Positions 17,699 through 25,339 of a stretch of DNA of 64,000 bases are shown here, in pieces. The notes beneath the pieces were generated by a model that was not told the DNA's origin, searched no databases, and saw only the letters and a program-made list of their open reading frames with translations. Positions within the stretch are counted from its first letter, which is position 1; every line of letters begins with the position of its first letter. The stretch comes from CAVRIA01 sp963721115 (GTDB lineage: Bacteria > Desulfobacterota > Binatia > HRBIN30 > CADEER01): positions 186,001 through 250,000 of the forward strand of contig CAVRIA010000021.1 of NCBI GenBank assembly GCA_963721115.1, written 5' to 3'. The position numbers and the translations under genes were made by a program.

Positions 17699-18235
17699 AT
17701 GGACGCGTTGTTCGGCGTCACGAAGAGGACGAGGTCCTTGGCGGCGGTCGTCGCGCGCCCCGGTGCCTCTACTTCCCTGCTCGTCGCCGACAACCCGGCC
17801 TCGGTGTCGCGGCCGCTGCGCATCCTGCTGGCTGAGGACGACGAGGTGAGCCAGGAGCTGCTGCGATGCGTGATCGAAGGGCGCGGCCATGAGGTGACCA
17901 TCGCCGACAACGGACACGAGGCCGTCATGGCGGTCCAACGACAGCCCTTCGACGTGGTTCTGATGGACGTCCGGATGCCCGAGATGGATGGCTACGAGGC
18001 GACCGCGACCATTCGGGCGTGGGAAGCGGCCACGGGGCGGCGGCTGCCGATCATTGCCATGACCGCCGCGGCGCAGCCGGGCGACCGTGCGCGGTGTCTT
18101 GCGGCGGGCATGAGTGAGTATGTGACGAAACCCGTGCGGCCGAGCGATCTCTTCGAGACGATCGTTCGCTGCCTGGAGAAAACCACTCTCTCCGATACCC
18201 AGGTCGAGCTGGTTGGAGAGGGGGACGAGTCATGA
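17699..18235 (+). CDS. Single-domain response regulator
   Basis: A 178-residue protein from the ATG at 17699, which has GGAGGG eight bases upstream. After about 40 unstructured residues comes one CheY-like receiver domain: LRILLAEDDEVSQELL supplies the acidic pocket, Asp90 in VVLMDVRMPEMDGYEA is the phosphoacceptor, and AMTAAAQPGD and YVTKPV carry the conserved Thr and Lys. There is no output domain, as in phosphorelay intermediates. The frame is open upstream to 17453, with other ATGs at 17597, 17660 and 17678, but those have poorer ribosome-binding sites. Its stop overlaps the next gene (ATGA). No histidine kinase is adjacent. Confidence 0.85.
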   Translation: MDALFGVTKRTRSLAAVVARPGASTSLLVADNPASVSRPLRILLAEDDEVSQELLRCVIEGRGHEVTIADNGHEAVMAVQRQPFDVVLMDVRMPEMDGYEATATIRAWEAATGRRLPIIAMTAAAQPGDRARCLAAGMSEYVTKPVRPSDLFETIVRCLEKTTLSDTQVELVGEGDES

Positions 18236-19116
18236 ACCCCAAGGTTCTCATCGTCGACGACGAACCAGTCGCCTTGCACATGCTAGAGGAGGCGCTGAAA
18301 ATCGGCGGCTTCGAGATCCTTCGCGCCTATGGCGCCGAGGACGCACTGCGTAAGGTGAAGCTCCGAAAGCCGGACATCGTGCTGACGGACCTGGAAATGC
18401 CGGGGCTCAACGGTGTCGAGCTGATCGCCATGATCAAACGGGACCCGGACATCCAAGGGACACCGGTCATTGCCGTCACCTCCCACACCTGGGATACGAT
18501 TGGGCAGGCGGCCGCACAAGTTGGAGCGAACGGCCAGATTGCCAAGCCATTTTCCCCTCAGCAACTGGTTGAAAAGGTGCGCGAGTGTCTCGCGCTACGT
18601 CTCGCCGATCCAGAGCTCGGGTCTCTGCGGCTGGGCCTCCAAGAATCAAGGCGAGCGCGGGCGCCAGTGCCGCTTCTGCGCCCGGCGGTCGTCCCCGACG
18701 CTTCCGAGCCTGTGCCCCCCCCAGGGGCCGGCGCACCGATTTTCAACAGAGACGCCTTTCTCGAGTACGTAGACGGCGATCGAGCGAACGCGCAGCGGGC
18801 GATCGCCGTGCTCTTGGGCAATCTGCCCAGCCGTCTCGAGAGCATCCGGAGGGCCATCGCCTGCCGGGACGGGGAGGCGATGCGCACGACCGCGCACGCG
18901 GTCAAAGGGGCGGTCGCCTTCTTCGCCGCCCCGGTCGTGGTCGCTGCGGCCTACCGGTTGGAAATGATGGGAGACTCCGGCGATCTGACCGAGGCTGGCG
19001 CGGTGTACTTCGATCTCGAGCGAGCGATCGCAGACCTGACGGAGGCGTTGCAGGAGTTCGTGCGCGAGATCGCGAACGGGCCCGTTCCCAGGCTACATCT
19101 CGCTCGGAGCCGGTGA
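18232..19116 (+). CDS. Response regulator with C-terminal Hpt domain
   Basis: A 294-residue protein with an N-terminal receiver domain (VLIVDDEPVALHML, phosphoacceptor Asp53 in IVLTDLEMPG, IAKPFSP with the conserved Lys), a Pro-rich linker at about 135-170, and a C-terminal histidine phosphotransfer domain whose phosphorylated His222 lies in TTAHAVKGAVAFF. It could pass phosphate between its own two sites or to and from the adjacent single receiver. It starts within the stop of the upstream regulator (four-base overlap), so the two are made together. The partner sensor kinase is not nearby; the hybrid kinase at 45.5-47.4 kb is one candidate, by inference only. Confidence 0.88.
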   Translation: MNPKVLIVDDEPVALHMLEEALKIGGFEILRAYGAEDALRKVKLRKPDIVLTDLEMPGLNGVELIAMIKRDPDIQGTPVIAVTSHTWDTIGQAAAQVGANGQIAKPFSPQQLVEKVRECLALRLADPELGSLRLGLQESRRARAPVPLLRPAVVPDASEPVPPPGAGAPIFNRDAFLEYVDGDRANAQRAIAVLLGNLPSRLESIRRAIACRDGEAMRTTAHAVKGAVAFFAAPVVVAAAYRLEMMGDSGDLTEAGAVYFDLERAIADLTEALQEFVREIANGPVPRLHLARSR

Positions 19117-19170
19117 CGACGATGATCGGAGTGGCGGCCGCCGCTGACGGCGACGATTTGGGTCACCTGC

Positions 19171-19401
19171 GAGCTTGCGCGCGCGCGGCTGCAGAGACCG
19201 GATCTCTTCGTCTGGCCGGAGAGCGCGCTGACATTCTTCCTGGCGCACGAGCCGGCCTATCGCGCCGTGCTCGCGCGCGGGCTGAGCGACATCGGCGCCG
19301 ACCTGATCGTCGGCGCACCGCATCGCGAGAACGGCACGGCGTATTTCAACTCCGCCTTCTACGTCACCGCCGACGGCCGCGGTGTCTCTGCACCTCTGCA
19401 T
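19171..19401 (+). pseudogene. Fragment of apolipoprotein N-acyltransferase (lnt)
   Basis: The plus strand reads PDLFVWPESAL, then LSDIGADLIVGAPHRENG and YFNSAFYVTADGRG. These are the nitrilase-domain blocks of Lnt, including the WPE(S/T)AL motif with the catalytic Glu. Only about 75 residues survive; the membrane part before and the rest of the nitrilase domain after are missing. The similarity ends just before GGGGTCAAGTCTTGA (19409-19423), a sequence I associate with ends of REP-transposon-like elements, so an insertion or rearrangement probably truncated it. The gap from 19117 to 19521 otherwise holds no gene. Confidence 0.65.
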
Positions 19402-19521
19402 CCAACATGGGGTCAAGTCTTGAACGAGGAATTACCGCGTCCTTCTTCTTCTGGGGCGCCAGCGCTGGGCAGCGAGAGCGGAGAGCCACCACGAGCAGCG
19501 CTGCGCTGCTCACGAGTAGGT

Positions 19522-19944
19522 TTATCGTCCGGAGTCGGCTGCGGTTTCCACCGGGACGACCTCCAGCAGATCTTCCAGGCCTGAAAAGTCGCCGGCGTTG
19601 CGGGTGTACAGGGGGAGCCGCGCCGCGAGAGCCGTCGCCGCAATCAGCAGGTCGGCGAAGCGCCGGCCGCGGGCTTTGCGTCCCGCGCTGCGTACCGCCG
19701 CATAGATCTGGCCGTAGGCCCGTGCTGCGTCGGCGTCGAAGGGGATGGGATCGAACGTCACCTGAATCCGCTGCAGTCGATCTTGGCGGCGTGCGCGTTC
19801 GCGCCGATCGTCCGTCGCGTGCGGCCCCGCCGCCAGCTCCGCCAAGCTCACTGTCGAGACGGCGAGCTCCTCCGGCAGGGCTGCGGTCCCGATCGACTCC
19901 AACTCGATGAGGACAGAGGTGTCGGCCAAACCGCGGTCATGCAC
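19522..19944 (-). CDS. vapC: VapC-type PIN-domain toxin
   Basis: A 140-residue PIN-domain ribonuclease of the kind that cleaves tRNA or rRNA when released from its antitoxin. The acidic metal-binding residues are visible: Asp8 in LADTSVLIELE, Glu36 in STVSLAELAAG, Asp98 in RRFADLLIAATAL and Asp119 in LYTRNAGDF. The GTG start at 19944 has AGGAGG about ten bases upstream and overlaps the end of the antitoxin gene by eight bases, the usual arrangement of a toxin-antitoxin operon. A longer reading frame exists but runs through the antitoxin gene. Confidence 0.9.
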   Translation of the reverse strand: MHDRGLADTSVLIELESIGTAALPEELAVSTVSLAELAAGPHATDDRRERARRQDRLQRIQVTFDPIPFDADAARAYGQIYAAVRSAGRKARGRRFADLLIAATALAARLPLYTRNAGDFSGLEDLLEVVPVETAADSGR

Positions 19945-20191
19945 GGGGCAGGACCTCCTGATCGATCGACCGGTCGATGTCCGCCCTGAACCGCTTGGGA
20001 TCGATTGCCGGAGCCCCGGCGCACGCGGCGATCGCAGCCCGAGTCGCGACGAAACGCCGGCGCTGCAAGGGGATGAGCTCGCCCACGGGCACCCCATTCC
20101 GCGTCACGACGAAGGACTCTCCCCTGTCGAGGCCCCGCATCACCTTCCCGCTATCGTTGCGCAACTCGCGTTGAGTGATCTCCCGGGTCAT
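19937..20191 (-). CDS. Phd/YefM-family antitoxin paired with VapC
   Basis: An 84-residue protein starting MTREITQRELRNDSGKVMRG. The N-terminal IT(Q)RELRN...GESFVVTRNGVPVGELIPL pattern is the Phd/YefM (VapB-like) DNA-binding domain that also wraps the toxin. The C-terminal tail (DPKRFRADIDRSIDQEV) would neutralise the PIN toxin. It precedes vapC with an eight-base overlap. Two tandem copies of a 9-base sequence lie immediately upstream of its start and are a natural candidate for autoregulation. Confidence 0.88.
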   Translation of the reverse strand: MTREITQRELRNDSGKVMRGLDRGESFVVTRNGVPVGELIPLQRRRFVATRAAIAACAGAPAIDPKRFRADIDRSIDQEVLPRA

Positions 20192-20192
20192 G

Positions 20193-20210
20193 TGTAGCAC
20201 CTGTAGCACC
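20193..20210 (-). promoter_or_regulatory. Tandem 9-bp repeat upstream of the antitoxin gene
   Basis: TGTAGCACC occurs twice head to tail at 20193-20201 and 20202-20210, directly before the antitoxin ATG (on the coding strand, GGTGCTACA twice). Direct or inverted repeats at this place are typical operators for antitoxin autorepression. The operator role is inferred. Confidence 0.5.
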
Positions 20211-20439
20211 AACGCCACGACCCTGCAACGAACGATTACACGCCGCGACGCCGCGGGGGTTCCCCGTCCAACCATGATCCCCGCTCCGGCATTGCTGGCG
20301 GTAGATCAGTCATTTCGGATGAATCTCCCGCAATCCCCCTTTTTCAAAGGGACAAGCAGGCCGTGCGGACGTTTTGGCGGGTCGTAAACGACCAACTCGT
20401 CGCCGCAGTCGCGCGCTGATGCAAGGGGCCAGCGGCGGC

Positions 20440-20494
20440 GAGTCAGGTCACTTTCCACGATGCCCCGAGATAGACGGCCGTTGCGTCGGTGATC
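20440..20494 (-). repeat. Duplicated gene-end remnant, copy B
   Basis: Matches 16401-16455. On the minus strand it reads AAWQITDATAVYLGASWKVT and then TGA, so it looks like an intact C-terminus; upstream the similarity to LRTVEEAKRDKG continues in another frame, implying a frameshift near 20500. The gene body is missing, since the GYD gene begins only 80 bases away. The rest of 20211-20576 contains a CCCCCTTTTTCAAAGGG intergenic-repeat motif near 20335 and no gene. Confidence 0.55.
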
Positions 20495-20576
20495 TGCCAG
20501 GCGGCCCCTTGTCGCGCTTCGCCTCTTCGACGGTGCGAAGTCGCGTCGCGCCGCGTTGGATCGGCCGCCGGCGGAC

Positions 20577-20870
20577 TCAACCGATGGACCCGATGATCTT
20601 TCGGTACTGGTCCTCGTCGAACGCCTTGAGGGTGTTGGTTCGGATGTTGCCGCCCTTGGCGATCGAGATGGCGAGTGCGGCGAACGCGTCATCGTTCGGT
20701 GCGTCGATGACGACCACCATGTCGTAGGCGCCCATCGTCATGTAGAAGGCGGTGATCTCCGCGCCGTGCTGGCGACACAACTGCCGTGCAGCTTCCAGGC
20801 GGTCCGGCGAATCCTTGACGCGATGGATACCCTGATCCGTCCAATTGCTGAGCATGATGTAGGTCGGCAT
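20577..20870 (-). CDS. GYD domain protein
   Basis: A 97-residue protein starting MPTYIMLSNWTDQGI, with the family block ITAFYMTMGAYDMVVVIDAPNDD (here GAYD rather than GxYD variants) and GGNIRTNTLKAFDEDQYRKI at the end. GYD proteins are small ferredoxin-like alpha/beta folds of unknown function. A GGAGGGACC site precedes the ATG. It is monocistronic as far as can be seen, between a gene remnant and the pectinacetylesterase gene. The 240 bases upstream contain no other gene. Confidence 0.9.
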   Translation of the reverse strand: MPTYIMLSNWTDQGIHRVKDSPDRLEAARQLCRQHGAEITAFYMTMGAYDMVVVIDAPNDDAFAALAISIAKGGNIRTNTLKAFDEDQYRKIIGSIG

Positions 20871-21113
20871 GGGTCCCTCCTGTTGTTCGATGAAGAGCAG
20901 TGGAGATTCAGGCTAGGGCGAACCGGGCGTTTCTTCAAGAAGTGCGCTTCGCCCGCCACGCGAGCGGAAGACCCCGGCTTCGTCCGCGTCTCTTCGGTCG
21001 CGGGCCCCGGCCTGACAGCGGCCCGCCGGGCGCCTCTCGCCCACGCCCCCCGTGCAGGCGGGACGCCCGCACCACAATAGCGGCAATAACCGATTCCGCC
21101 CCTGCCCGCGCCG

Positions 21114-22953
21114 CTAATCGATGCTGCAGGGAAACGCGTTGACCCCTGGGTAGTCCGTGGTCAGCGTGCCCTCCTCGACCGCGTCGGGGAGGTTGTCGGG
21201 GTCGGTCATCGCCATGTCGAGCCAGTCCTTCATGAGGATGCCGTCCACGGACTTGCCCGTGAACAGGTTCTCGCGCGTCGAGATGACGTGCGTGCTGGCG
21301 GTGATCGCCGGCAGGAAGTAGCGCAGACCGTTGGTCCCCATCGTGTCGCAGTACGACTGGCGCATGGTGTTGATCCAGGTGACCAGGTCGGGGAAGTAGG
21401 TGGTGCTCACCTGGGTCGAGTCGACCTGGTTCGACAGGACCAGGAACTGCTGCTCGGGCACCGCCTTGAGGCGCTGGGCCGAGGCGGCGTAGAGCACCGG
21501 ACCGACGCCGCAGTTGTTGGCGAAGCAGTACGGCGGCATGTAGGGCTTCGCTCCCCAGCCGTTGGGCGGCGTGGAGCTGGTCAGGATGACCCCGAGGTTG
21601 GCGATGCCGAGCAGCTGGCCGTTGTCGAGCGCCAGCGAGGCATCCGGCCACGCCGCGGTGTGCGCCCACTGCAGGTCGTCGAGAACGTAGTGGTAGTTGT
21701 AGAGGGTGCCGAAGCCGCCGGCCGAGGTGCCGCCGAACAGCATGCGGACGAGGTCGGGCCGGTAGCCCTCGGCGGTGGTCGCGTCCATCTCCCGCCACAG
21801 CACGTCGCGCACGTAGCGCAGCGCCGCGCGCGTGTTGATGGCGCCGAACCGCTGCACCGTGATGCTCGGGAAGTTGCTGGTCGTGCCGCCGCCGATGAAG
21901 ACGTCCTGCGTGCAGTAGGGCAGATAGACCTTGGTCCAGTTGGCGAAGGGGCTGACCAGCGGATCGTTCGACATGATCCCGGTCTGCTCGGCCGGGTCGC
22001 TCTGCGCCTCGAAGAGGTCGGAGCTGACGCTGTTGCAGTCGCTCTCGAAGATGCACACGCCGCCGCCCTGCATCTGCAGGACGACGTTTTCGACCGGCTG
22101 GCCGACGGGCGCCAGTCGAATCCAGAACGCGTACGGGCTGCCGTCGCCGCATTGGGTTCCGAACTCGTTACTGTCGAGGACGACCTGGACGTACTGGCCG
22201 CGCGGCGTCGCTTCGAGAGAGTCGCGCGGCCCGCAGTCGAGCGCCAGCGGCGAGGGATCGGGATGCGCGATCGCGGTCATGCAGCGCGACTGGGCGGCGG
22301 CGCGCGCGACGTAGGCCGGCGTGTCGATGGCGATCATCGAGGCGAGCGGGATCGGGGGTTCCGCAGGCGTCGGCGATCTTCGCCTCTTCCTTCGTCTCCA
22401 GCGCCGCGATCTTGGCGTCGGTCTTCGCGCTGTCGCAGTTTCCCTTCTTGCGCTCATTGTCGACGCAGTGGTTCTGCAGCTTGGCGCGGCCCGCCAGCAG
22501 CTTGCCGCCTTCCTTGAGGAGGCTCTGCAAGCAGGCCTTGCCGGCATCGTCCGCCGCGGCCAGCGCGGCGCCCTGCGGGCCGCCGAAGGTGCGGGAGGCG
22601 AGCGACGATGTCTCGGCGCGGCACTCCGACTGCAAGCGCTCGGTCAGGGCCGCCGCCGTCATGGACGGCCCGTAGCCGGCGGCCTGGACCGTGGCGTCGT
22701 CCGGGCATTTCTTCGCCAGCTTCTTGGCGAGCTTGTCGAGGGTCTTGCCGATCTTCTCGTCGTCCGCGGCGCAGGCGGCGCCGGTCGCCGCGTAGCACTT
22801 GCCCTGCAGCTTCGCGACCTTCTTCACGCAGCTCACGAGGCTGGTTCCCGCAGCCTTCTCGCACAGAAGTGCCGGGTCCGTGCTCGCGTGCGCGTCGAGC
22901 GCGGTGAGGGTGAGCCCCAGAAGCGCGACGAGAGCGATCGTCGTTGTCCTCAT
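21114..22953 (-). CDS. Secreted Cys-rich / pectinacetylesterase-family protein (frameshifted)
   Basis: Two overlapping frames make one protein of about 613 residues. The first frame, from the ATG at 22953, has a signal peptide (MRTTTIALVALLGLTLTALDAHA/S) and a Lys/Cys-rich domain (SCVKKVAKLQGKCYAATGAA, KLAKKCPDD, CDSAKTDAKIAALE). At the G-run 22354-22358 the frame changes, and IPLASMIAIDTPAYVARAAA leads into a pectinacetylesterase domain with FIGGGTTSNFPS and the nucleophile motif FGGTSAGGFGTLYNY. One C more or fewer in the run restores a continuous protein. The substrate is unknown; the family deacetylates pectin or Notum-type substrates. The last codons are duplicated as a remnant at 17171-17216. 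Confidence 0.8.
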
Positions 22954-23066
22954 TGTACCGTTCCCCCTTCGTTTCTCTGCCCACTTCGAGCGCGGACCAC
23001 TGGACAGGGTGACCCAGCGGCGCGGATGAAGCAAGAAGAATGGCCGGTTTCGGCCGAATTCCAGTC

Positions 23067-23600
23067 CTAGAGGTCGGATCTCTCGCTCGACCCGAGCCGC
23101 CAGACGCCGCGCAGGTGATCGAAGGTGAGGATGAACCACACGATCACCGGGCCGCCGACGAAGGTGAGGAGGCCGAGGAAGGTGCCGGCGATCTCGGCCG
23201 CGGCGCTCTCGGCGACCAGGGCGGGGTAGAGCAGCAGGATGAGCAGGTCGAGGCCGAAGATCGCGGCGCAGCCGATGAGCGCCGAGCGGCCGAGCCTCCG
23301 CCAGCCGAGTCCCGGCGTGGCGCCGAGCAGGGAGAGGAGCGGGAGCAGCCCGAGCGCCAGAGCCGGGAGGCTGAGCGCCATCTTGAGCTGCTTGTCGCCG
23401 CGGCGGAACACGAGATCGGTCCCGCCGTCCGGCGTCGCGCGCTGCTCGAGCCACCAGCCGCCGACGACCGGGCTGATCGTGGCGGCGCTTCCCTGCAGGA
23501 GACGGGAGTAGTGGCGGGGGGCGTCGGTCAGCCAGCCGGCGACGGTGAGCAGCGCGAACAGGACGAGGAAGCGGGCGACGAAGGCCGGCTTGCTCGTCAT
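23067..23600 (-). CDS. Exosortase H-associated membrane protein
   Basis: A 177-residue protein from the ATG at 23600 with an N-terminal membrane segment (FVARFLVLFALLTVAGWL), a periplasmic stretch with QLKMALSLPALALGLLPLLS, and further hydrophobic spans (IGCAAIFGLDLLILLLYPAL, GTFLGLLTFVGGPVIVWFIL). Its ATG overlaps the exosortase H stop by four bases. A membrane protein of this size directly after xrtH is a known companion of exosortase H. No catalytic motif is visible; the assignment rests mostly on context. Confidence 0.75.
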   Translation of the reverse strand: MTSKPAFVARFLVLFALLTVAGWLTDAPRHYSRLLQGSAATISPVVGGWWLEQRATPDGGTDLVFRRGDKQLKMALSLPALALGLLPLLSLLGATPGLGWRRLGRSALIGCAAIFGLDLLILLLYPALVAESAAAEIAGTFLGLLTFVGGPVIVWFILTFDHLRGVWRLGSSERSDL

Positions 23601-24085
23601 TGTACGTGCTCGACCCAGGTCATGGCGTAGGCGATGACCAGGATCAAGAACAGCCCCTGCCACACGTACTCGTGCATGTAGCCGAAGAGGGCCGGCTGCA
23701 GCTCGGCGACGCGCACCAGGAACGAGATGCGGAGGACGTTGACGATGCTGAGGGCGACGACGCCAACGGCGGCTCCCGCCAGCCGTGAGCGCCACGAGGC
23801 CGGATAGGCGATCAGAAAGGTGAACAGGATCAGCAGGACATAGACGCCGGTGCACTCGTAGTTGATGTCGATCACCAGGCCGCCGGTGCTGATCTGGCTG
23901 CGCGTCGCCGAGCTCGGGCTGCCGACGAGGTTGGCGAGCGCCGTCGCGCCGCTGGCCAACCAGCGCTGCGGCAGCGCGAGATGGTTCGGGAGATTCACCA
24001 CCCAGGCAAGGACGCTGAATCCGATCAACAGGATGAAGAAGCGGATTCCGAAGCGCTGTGCCTCGGACAGGCGGGGCCGATCCAT
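23597..24085 (-). CDS. xrtH: Exosortase H-type transpeptidase/protease
   Basis: A 162-residue polytopic inner-membrane protein. The exosortase triad is present: Cys78 in NYECTGVYVLL, Arg119 in NVLRISFLV and His138 in YMHEYVWQG. Exosortases cleave C-terminal PEP-CTERM-like signals and help anchor or export the substrate; the short length and the partner membrane protein fit exosortase H, which serves IPTL-type signals. The ATG at 24085 (MDRPRLSEAQRFG) has no good ribosome-binding site; an upstream in-frame extension to 24217 runs into repeat sequence and looks non-coding. The HYR protein at 16.7-17.1 kb ends in a suitable tail. Confidence 0.87.
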   Translation of the reverse strand: MDRPRLSEAQRFGIRFFILLIGFSVLAWVVNLPNHLALPQRWLASGATALANLVGSPSSATRSQISTGGLVIDINYECTGVYVLLILFTFLIAYPASWRSRLAGAAVGVVALSIVNVLRISFLVRVAELQPALFGYMHEYVWQGLFLILVIAYAMTWVEHVQ

Positions 24086-24140
24086 CAACGCCGTCGTGTA
24101 GACGAGCGGGGAGGGGACATCAAGGTCGCGGGGAATGGGA

Positions 24141-24250
24141 CGGGTGAGCCAGTGGGCCGGTGAGCCAGTGAGCCGTGAGCGGGTCGGCACAACGCGGCTG
24201 AACCGGCGCACCGGCAAACCGGCTCACCGGCTACCGGCGCACCTCCCCTG
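24141..24250. repeat. Minisatellite left of the SDR gene
   Basis: Short units such as GGTGAGCCAGTGGGCCGGTGAG and then ACCGGCGCACC and CGGCTCACCGG repeat irregularly. The first part is nearly the reverse complement of the array at 25137-25175 on the other side of the SDR gene. No coding function is seen; the stretch 24086-24347 contains only this array and the SDR ribosome-binding site. Confidence 0.6.
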
Positions 24251-24347
24251 GCATCTCCTGGCTCGCGCGGATATGAGAAGGTCCGTTTCTTCAGCGCGCC
24301 GCCGTTCGGGCGGGGCGACCATCGACAGAGAATGGAGGAGTGAGCCA

Positions 24348-25115
24348 ATGAAGATCGAAGGCACGGTTGCACTGGTGACGGGGGGAGCGTCCGGGCTCGG
24401 CGCCGCGACGGTGCGCGAGCTGATCGGCGCCGGCGGCAAGGCGGTGATTCTCGACCGCCCGCAGTCGGACGGCGCGAAGCTGGCCGCGGAGCTGGGGGCG
24501 GGGGTATCCTTCGCCGCGGCGGACGTCACCAGCGAGAGCGAGGTGGTGGCCGCCGTTCGGCACGCCATGGATACGTTCGGCGCCGTTCACGTGTGCATCA
24601 ACTGCGCCGGCACCGGCGCCGCGACGAAGACGGTCAGCAAGGCCGGTCCGATGCCGCTGGAGATCTTCTCCAAGGTGGTGGAGATCAATCTGATCGGGAC
24701 CTTCAACGTCCTGCGCCTCGCCGCCAACGAGATGGCGAAGAACCAGCCCAACCAGGACGGCGAGCGCGGCGTCATCATCAACACCGCCTCCGTCGCCGCC
24801 TTCGATGGGCAGATCGGCCAAGCGGCGTACTCGGCTTCCAAGGGCGGCGTCGTGGCGATGACCCTTCCGATTGCGCGCGACCTCGCGCGGCTCGGCATCC
24901 GCTGCATGACCATCGCGCCGGGAACCTTCGATACGCCGCTCCTGGCGCTGCTTCCCGAGCCGCAGAAGCAGGCCCTGGCGGCGCACATTCCCTTCCCGCC
25001 GCGCCTCGGCAAGCCGGAGGAGTTCGCTCTGCTGGCCCGGCAGATCATCGAGAACCCGATGCTGAACGGCGAGACGATCCGCCTCGACGGCGCCCTGCGC
25101 ATGCCCCCGAAATAA
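24348..25115 (+). CDS. SDR-family 3-hydroxyacyl-CoA dehydrogenase-like oxidoreductase
   Basis: A 255-residue short-chain dehydrogenase. TGGASGLGAATVREL is the NAD-binding glycine motif, NCAGTGAATK replaces the NNAG block, and the catalytic set is Ser in INTASVAAFDG, Tyr and Lys in AAYSASKGG. The segment INCAGTGAATKTVSK and the late MLNGETIRLDGALRMPPK resemble type-2 3-hydroxyacyl-CoA dehydrogenase (HSD17B10-like), suggesting a role in beta-oxidation of branched or short acyl-CoAs. GGAGG lies about ten bases before the ATG. It is flanked by inverted minisatellite arrays on both sides. Confidence 0.9.
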   Translation: MKIEGTVALVTGGASGLGAATVRELIGAGGKAVILDRPQSDGAKLAAELGAGVSFAAADVTSESEVVAAVRHAMDTFGAVHVCINCAGTGAATKTVSKAGPMPLEIFSKVVEINLIGTFNVLRLAANEMAKNQPNQDGERGVIINTASVAAFDGQIGQAAYSASKGGVVAMTLPIARDLARLGIRCMTIAPGTFDTPLLALLPEPQKQALAAHIPFPPRLGKPEEFALLARQIIENPMLNGETIRLDGALRMPPK

Positions 25116-25136
25116 CGCGGGGCGCGGCGCAAGGGC

Positions 25137-25175
25137 CCACCGGCTCACCGGCCCACCGGCGCACCGGCTCACCTG
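25137..25175. repeat. Minisatellite right of the SDR gene
   Basis: A run of CCACCGG, CTCACCGG, CCCACCGG and GCACCGG units lies just after the SDR stop. It is close to the reverse complement of the left array, so the SDR gene sits between inverted copies. Confidence 0.6.
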
Positions 25176-25291
25176 AACCGCGGCATGATCTCCTTGCCGA
25201 ACAGCTCGATCGATCGCATGACCTTCTCGTGCGGGATGCGATCCGCCTGCATCTCTCCTCCGTTGTGCTCCGGCGTCGCTTGTAGGATTTG
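25169..25291 (-). pseudogene. C-terminal fragment of an LLM-class oxidoreductase
   Basis: On the minus strand it reads HEKVMRSIELFGKEIMPRFR and stops. This matches the end of LLM-class flavin/F420-dependent enzymes, for example SVALRSVELFGKHVIPRFDE in the complete gene at 42782-43915. Nothing of the TIM barrel remains upstream, where the DPH6-like gene runs in the opposite direction, so it is a truncated remnant. Confidence 0.65.
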
Positions 25292-25339
25292 TGGACGGAG
25301 CCGTGCAAGCGCGGCCGCAAACGCGGGAGGACGACGACG

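Noticed and set aside
24141..25175. CRISPR array from the GGTGAGCC/CACCGG units
   Set aside because: Units are too short and irregular, with no unique spacers of constant length, and no cas genes are present.
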